Shown here piece after piece: positions 6,508 through 8,932 of a stretch of 8,932 bases of DNA. The position numbers and the translations under genes were made by a program. Under the pieces are notes generated by a model. It saw only the letters and a program-made list of their open reading frames with translations, ran no database searches and was not told the DNA's origin. Where the stretch lies: the NCBI GenBank assembly GCA_020025375.1, contig JAHHSF010000047.1, forward strand, positions 1 through 8,932, given 5' to 3'. Within the stretch, counting starts at the first letter, position 1. Each line of letters opens with the position of its first letter. The DNA is from Oscillospiraceae bacterium. Its GTDB lineage: Bacteria; Bacillota; Clostridia; Oscillospirales; Oscillospiraceae.

Positions 6508-6517
6508 ATATTTCTCC

Positions 6518-7750
6518 TTATCTGGACATGGTCACCGAAATGGAGTAGTCGCCACCGACCACGCCCACCTCATCGGTCCCATCCAGGTAGATCTTCACCG
6601 GGACCCGGAACTGCCCTACCGAGGGGCTCTGCTCCGACATGTCGGCCACCACCCGAAGCTGGTGGGGCTGAATCCGGGCCACAGCCTCTTCCTTGCCCCG
6701 GATGGCCACGCTAAGGGACTGGGTCACCGCCTCCGCAGTATAGCCCGCGGGAGGATTGATGGTCTCGATATTCGTCGTCTCCAGCACCTTGCTGGACAGG
6801 CCGCTCACCTTGACCGTGACCGCCGCCTCAGTGACGCCGCTCTCATTGCTCACATCCCCGGTCAGCTGGATGGGGAAACGGAAGGTCCCGGTGCCGTTCA
6901 CCTTGGCAAGGTCGATGGTACCCAAATCAATCTCCTCCAGCTGGCTCACATCCGCCTCCTTGCCGGAGACCTGGATGCAGGGGGGCGAGATGGTATAGGT
7001 CACGTCCTTCTGCGTGGCTCCACCCCCGGCGGTAAAACTCACCGTCAATGGGATTTCTTTTACCATTACGATGGGGTAGACCACATAGATGTTGGAATTG
7101 CTGGTCTCTACCTCGTCGGCGGCCAACCGCTTCTCCTCATAGGTGACAAATTCAAAGGGCAGAATCCCGGAATAGGTGCTGTTCAGATCGGTCACATTCA
7201 AAGTGACCTCCGCATAGTCAATCTGATTGACCACACTGGCCGGACCCGAAACCGTCACGCTGGAGGGAGACAGGATAAAGGCGTCGGCCTGATAGCCCTC
7301 GGCCACACTCCCCAAGAAGTCTCCCCGGACCTCCACGGTCTTTTTGGCCCGCTTCTCCACAATCAGCTTGACCCGGTAACTCTCCCGATTGGTCACTGCC
7401 ACCGTGCCGGTGGTAATAGTGCTGGGCAGGGCGATATTACACCGAAGGTCGTGCTCCCCTTCGTTGGCGACGGAGGAGACGTCCACGGTCACGGTCACGT
7501 TCTCATCGGTGAGCTTGACCAGGGAATTCCGCTTGCCCGTGACCCACAGGTCCAGGCTCTGGATATTCTGTTTGGTGATCATCAGCCCCCGGCTGTCCAG
7601 CACGTCCTGGCCGGTGACCGTGATGGGCACGTTGTTGATGACGGTATTGGAATCCGGATTCAGCTCGCTCACCACATAGAGCCACATGGCGCAGGCAATG
7701 AGGACGGAGATGACCACATAGAACCCCTTGCTCTCTTTCAGCTTATTCAT
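6518..7750 (-). CDS. cdaR: CdaR, YbbR-domain regulator of the diadenylate cyclase CdaA
   Basis: CdaR binds CdaA in the membrane and modulates c-di-AMP synthesis. The 410-residue protein has a short basic N-terminus (MNKLKESKG), one membrane anchor (about residues 10-27) and a long extracellular part. That part holds four beta-rich YbbR repeats at about 36-130, 137-227, 231-317 and 323-409. Repeat landmarks include INNVPITVTG, KKTVEVRGDF, VKEIPLTVSF and TTNIETINPP, with SPSSVTVSGP and SPPCIQVSGK as the typical later strand. The ATG overlaps the end of cdaA by 8 bp (ATGAATAA), and AAGGAG lies 10 bases before it. Pairing with cdaA is the conserved arrangement in Firmicutes. Confidence 0.93.
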   Translation of the reverse strand: MNKLKESKGFYVVISVLIACAMWLYVVSELNPDSNTVINNVPITVTGQDVLDSRGLMITKQNIQSLDLWVTGKRNSLVKLTDENVTVTVDVSSVANEGEHDLRCNIALPSTITTGTVAVTNRESYRVKLIVEKRAKKTVEVRGDFLGSVAEGYQADAFILSPSSVTVSGPASVVNQIDYAEVTLNVTDLNSTYSGILPFEFVTYEEKRLAADEVETSNSNIYVVYPIVMVKEIPLTVSFTAGGGATQKDVTYTISPPCIQVSGKEADVSQLEEIDLGTIDLAKVNGTGTFRFPIQLTGDVSNESGVTEAAVTVKVSGLSSKVLETTNIETINPPAGYTAEAVTQSLSVAIRGKEEAVARIQPHQLRVVADMSEQSPSVGQFRVPVKIYLDGTDEVGVVGGDYSISVTMSR

Positions 7751-8618
7751 GCTCAGACCACTCCTTCCTCTTGAAGCGGTCCAGGAAGGAAAGCTTCGTG
7801 ACCATGGGCTCGGTGGGCTCCGGTATCAGTTCGGCCCGCAGAAGCCGCTCCAGGGTCTCTGGGGCCAGGTGGCGTTTGAGCATCCCGTCCACCGCCACCG
7901 AGATGGAGCCTGTCTCCTCCGAGACAAGGGCCACCACGGCATCGGAGCTTTCGCTCATGCCGATTCCAGCCCGGTGACGCATACCAAGGTCCCGAGAGAG
8001 GTTCACATTCCCGGACAGGGGCAGGACGCAACCGGCGCCGATGATGCGCCCTTCCCGGACGATGACAGCGCCGTCGTGAAGAGGGGCCTTGTTCCAGAAC
8101 AGGTTCTTCAGCAGTTCGGCGTTGACGGTGGAGTTGAGGGCGGTACCCGTTTTGATGAATTCATCCAGGGGTGTCTTTCGCTCAAAGACCATGAGGGCGC
8201 CCACCTTGTCCTTGGACAGGGCGGTATAGGCGGCCACCGTCTGAGTGATGGCTTCCTCCACCGCGCTGGAGGAAGAGGACGGCTTGCCGAAGAGCATCTC
8301 TCCGATGGAGCCGCTCCCCACCTGCTCCAGGAAGCGACGGATCTCCGGCTGGAACACGATGACCAGGGCCAGCAGCCCCAACTCCATGGCCCGGCCCAGC
8401 ATGAAGTTTATGACGTTCAGGTGGAAGATGGAGGAGGCCAGCAGGGCCACCACCAAAAGAACGATGGCCTTCGCCACCTGGGCCGTCCGGCTCTTCCGGA
8501 CCAGCTGGATCAGCTTATAGACCAAAAAAGCGGTGATGGCGATATCCACGATGTCAAAGATCGTGATGAGCCGGATATAGCGCGGCAAGGTCGACAGGAC
8601 CTGCAAAATCGTATCCAT
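7743..8618 (-). CDS. cdaA: Diadenylate cyclase CdaA (c-di-AMP synthase)
   Basis: It makes c-di-AMP from two ATP at the membrane; the messenger controls potassium and osmolyte balance and cell-wall homeostasis. The 291-residue protein has about three N-terminal membrane helices (roughly 13-37, 46-63 and 65-89). A linker follows, then the DAC (DisA_N) domain with the catalytic DGA (182-184) and RHRA (214-217) motifs, both intact. NVNLSRDLG precedes RHRA as usual. The length fits CdaA rather than DisA or CdaS. The frame is open to an ATG at 8705, but MDTILQVL at 8618 is chosen. It has AGAGG 8 bases upstream and matches the family N-terminus, and the longer version would begin upstream of the predicted transcription start. 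It is first in the operon, behind its own promoter. Confidence 0.95.
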   Translation of the reverse strand: MDTILQVLSTLPRYIRLITIFDIVDIAITAFLVYKLIQLVRKSRTAQVAKAIVLLVVALLASSIFHLNVINFMLGRAMELGLLALVIVFQPEIRRFLEQVGSGSIGEMLFGKPSSSSSAVEEAITQTVAAYTALSKDKVGALMVFERKTPLDEFIKTGTALNSTVNAELLKNLFWNKAPLHDGAVIVREGRIIGAGCVLPLSGNVNLSRDLGMRHRAGIGMSESSDAVVALVSEETGSISVAVDGMLKRHLAPETLERLLRAELIPEPTEPMVTKLSFLDRFKRKEWSEHE

Positions 8619-8676
8619 CTTGGTTTCCTCTCCCCTTCCTGACCGCTTCCCGCGGCACAATATCCTTATCTTAATG

Positions 8677-8705
8677 ATTATACGGTATTCGCCTTGAATT
8701 AGCAA
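8677..8705 (-). promoter_or_regulatory. Sigma-A type promoter of the cdaA operon
   Basis: The minus strand has TTGCTA (8700-8705), a 17-base spacer and a perfect TATAAT (8677-8682). Transcription should start near 8670, giving a leader of about 50 bases that ends in the ribosome site before the ATG at 8618. It lies between the terminator of the preceding gene and cdaA, which is where a promoter is needed. Confidence 0.8.
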
Positions 8706-8708
8706 GGC
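8691..8708. promoter_or_regulatory. Inverted repeat overlapping the cdaA -35 element, possible operator
   Basis: The sequence GCCTTG-AATTAG-CAAGGC has perfect 6-bp arms around 6 bases and covers the -35 hexamer and part of the spacer. A dimeric regulator bound here would block or shift polymerase. The arms are short, so chance occurrence is possible. Confidence 0.35.
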
Positions 8709-8717
8709 AAGTTCCCA

Positions 8718-8739
8718 TGAATTTTTCTTGAATTTTTCT
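8718..8739. repeat. Two tandem 11-bp A/T-rich repeats upstream of the cdaA promoter
   Basis: The unit TGAATTTTTCT occurs twice in a row. It lies at about -48 to -69 from the predicted start. On the minus strand it forms two A-tracts (AAAAATTCA) in phase with one DNA turn, which fits an UP-element or a bent activator region. Confidence 0.5.
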
Positions 8740-8749
8740 GAATGAATAG

Positions 8750-8781
8750 AAAAAGAGCGGGCCGGAGCGTATCCGACCCGC
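8750..8781 (-). terminator. Intrinsic terminator after the cysteine desulfurase-like gene
   Basis: The minus strand reads GCGGGTCGGA, loop TACGC, TCCGGCCCGC, then TCTTTTT. The 10-bp stem has a single T-G wobble pair and is followed by a U-rich run. It sits 6 bp after the stop at 8788 and separates that gene from the cda operon. Confidence 0.88.
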
Positions 8782-8787
8782 AGGGTA

Positions 8788-8932
8788 TTATGGGTTCTGT
8801 TTTCGGATGCGTGTCACCGCCTCGCCCAGGCGGCGCAGTTCCCAGGGCTTGTTGAAAGCGGAAACGCTGGCCCGCACCGTTCCGGTCTCCAGGGTCCCGG
8901 CGGAACGATGGGCAAAGGGAGCGCAGTGATAC
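8788..8932 (-). CDS. C-terminus of a class-V aminotransferase / cysteine desulfurase (partial)
   Basis: Only the last 47 residues are in the window. They read YHCAPFAHRSAGTLETGTVR and then ASVSAFNKPWELRRLGEAV. The segment HCAPxAHxxxGTxxTGTVR followed by SxxxFN is the typical end of SufS/Csd-like cysteine desulfurases, PLP enzymes that take sulfur from cysteine. The Cys of HCAP is not by itself the catalytic one, and the PLP lysine lies outside the window, so the exact subfamily cannot be set. The gene ends in TAA and has its own terminator, so it forms a separate transcription unit. Confidence 0.85.
   Translation of the reverse strand, partial: YHCAPFAHRSAGTLETGTVRASVSAFNKPWELRRLGEAVTRIRKQNP

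Noticed and set aside
6413..7774. Long plus-strand open frame (453 codons) opposite cdaR
   Set aside because: It is antisense to a clear CdaR, crosses gene borders, has no recognisable domain and is explained by codon bias in a GC-rich gene.
7728..8642. Plus-strand open frame (304 codons) opposite cdaA
   Set aside because: CdaA is certain on the minus strand with intact catalytic motifs; the antisense product is His/Gly/Gln-rich with no known domain.
8619..8670. A c-di-AMP (ydaO-type) riboswitch in the cdaA leader
   Set aside because: The predicted leader is only about 50 bases, far too short for that fold, and no matching conserved elements are seen.

Overview
The window is a chromosomal housekeeping segment of a moderately high-GC Gram-positive bacterium. 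The c-di-AMP cyclase pair CdaA/CdaR, RemA (DUF370), the YicC-RemA-Gmk-omega-PriA gene order, a DUF5685 gene and a clostridial-type J-domain protein all point to Clostridia, most likely Oscillospiraceae/Ruminococcaceae. This assignment rests on gene content and protein style, not on a database match. Every supported gene lies on the minus strand, so transcription runs from high to low coordinates. Genes are tightly packed and no gene-free stretch exceeds 300 bases.

Right end (8932 to about 8620): the C-terminus of a class-V aminotransferase/cysteine desulfurase ends at 8788 and is followed by a clear intrinsic terminator. Next come an A/T-rich tandem repeat, a small inverted repeat and a good sigma-A type promoter (TTGCTA-17-TATAAT) that starts the cda operon.

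Middle (8618 to 4062): six closely spaced or overlapping genes read in one direction. They are cdaA (diadenylate cyclase), cdaR (YbbR-domain partner), an RseC-family membrane protein with a Cys cluster, a DUF5685 protein with CxxC motifs, a J-domain/TPR-like protein with a seven-Cys tail, and a small polytopic membrane protein. The usual third gene of this operon in many Firmicutes, glmM, does not follow cdaR. A Cys-rich group of unknown role is there instead.

Left (about 4076 to 1): a second promoter overlapping the end of the membrane gene drives yicC, remA, gmk, rpoZ and priA. This matches the Bacillus order except that coaBC is missing between rpoZ and priA. A perfect 34-bp palindrome (intrinsic terminator or attenuator) occupies the rpoZ-priA gap.

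The most unusual observation is that priA is interrupted by a single in-frame TAG at codon 131. The same frame stays open for another 526 codons to the window edge and keeps the seen helicase and zinc motifs. It looks like a CAG to TAG (Gln to stop) change in the linker between the 3'-DNA-binding domain and the winged-helix/helicase part. A true recent nonsense mutation, an assembly error and a tolerated readthrough cannot be told apart from the sequence alone. I found no evidence of mobile elements, CRISPR arrays or RNA genes.
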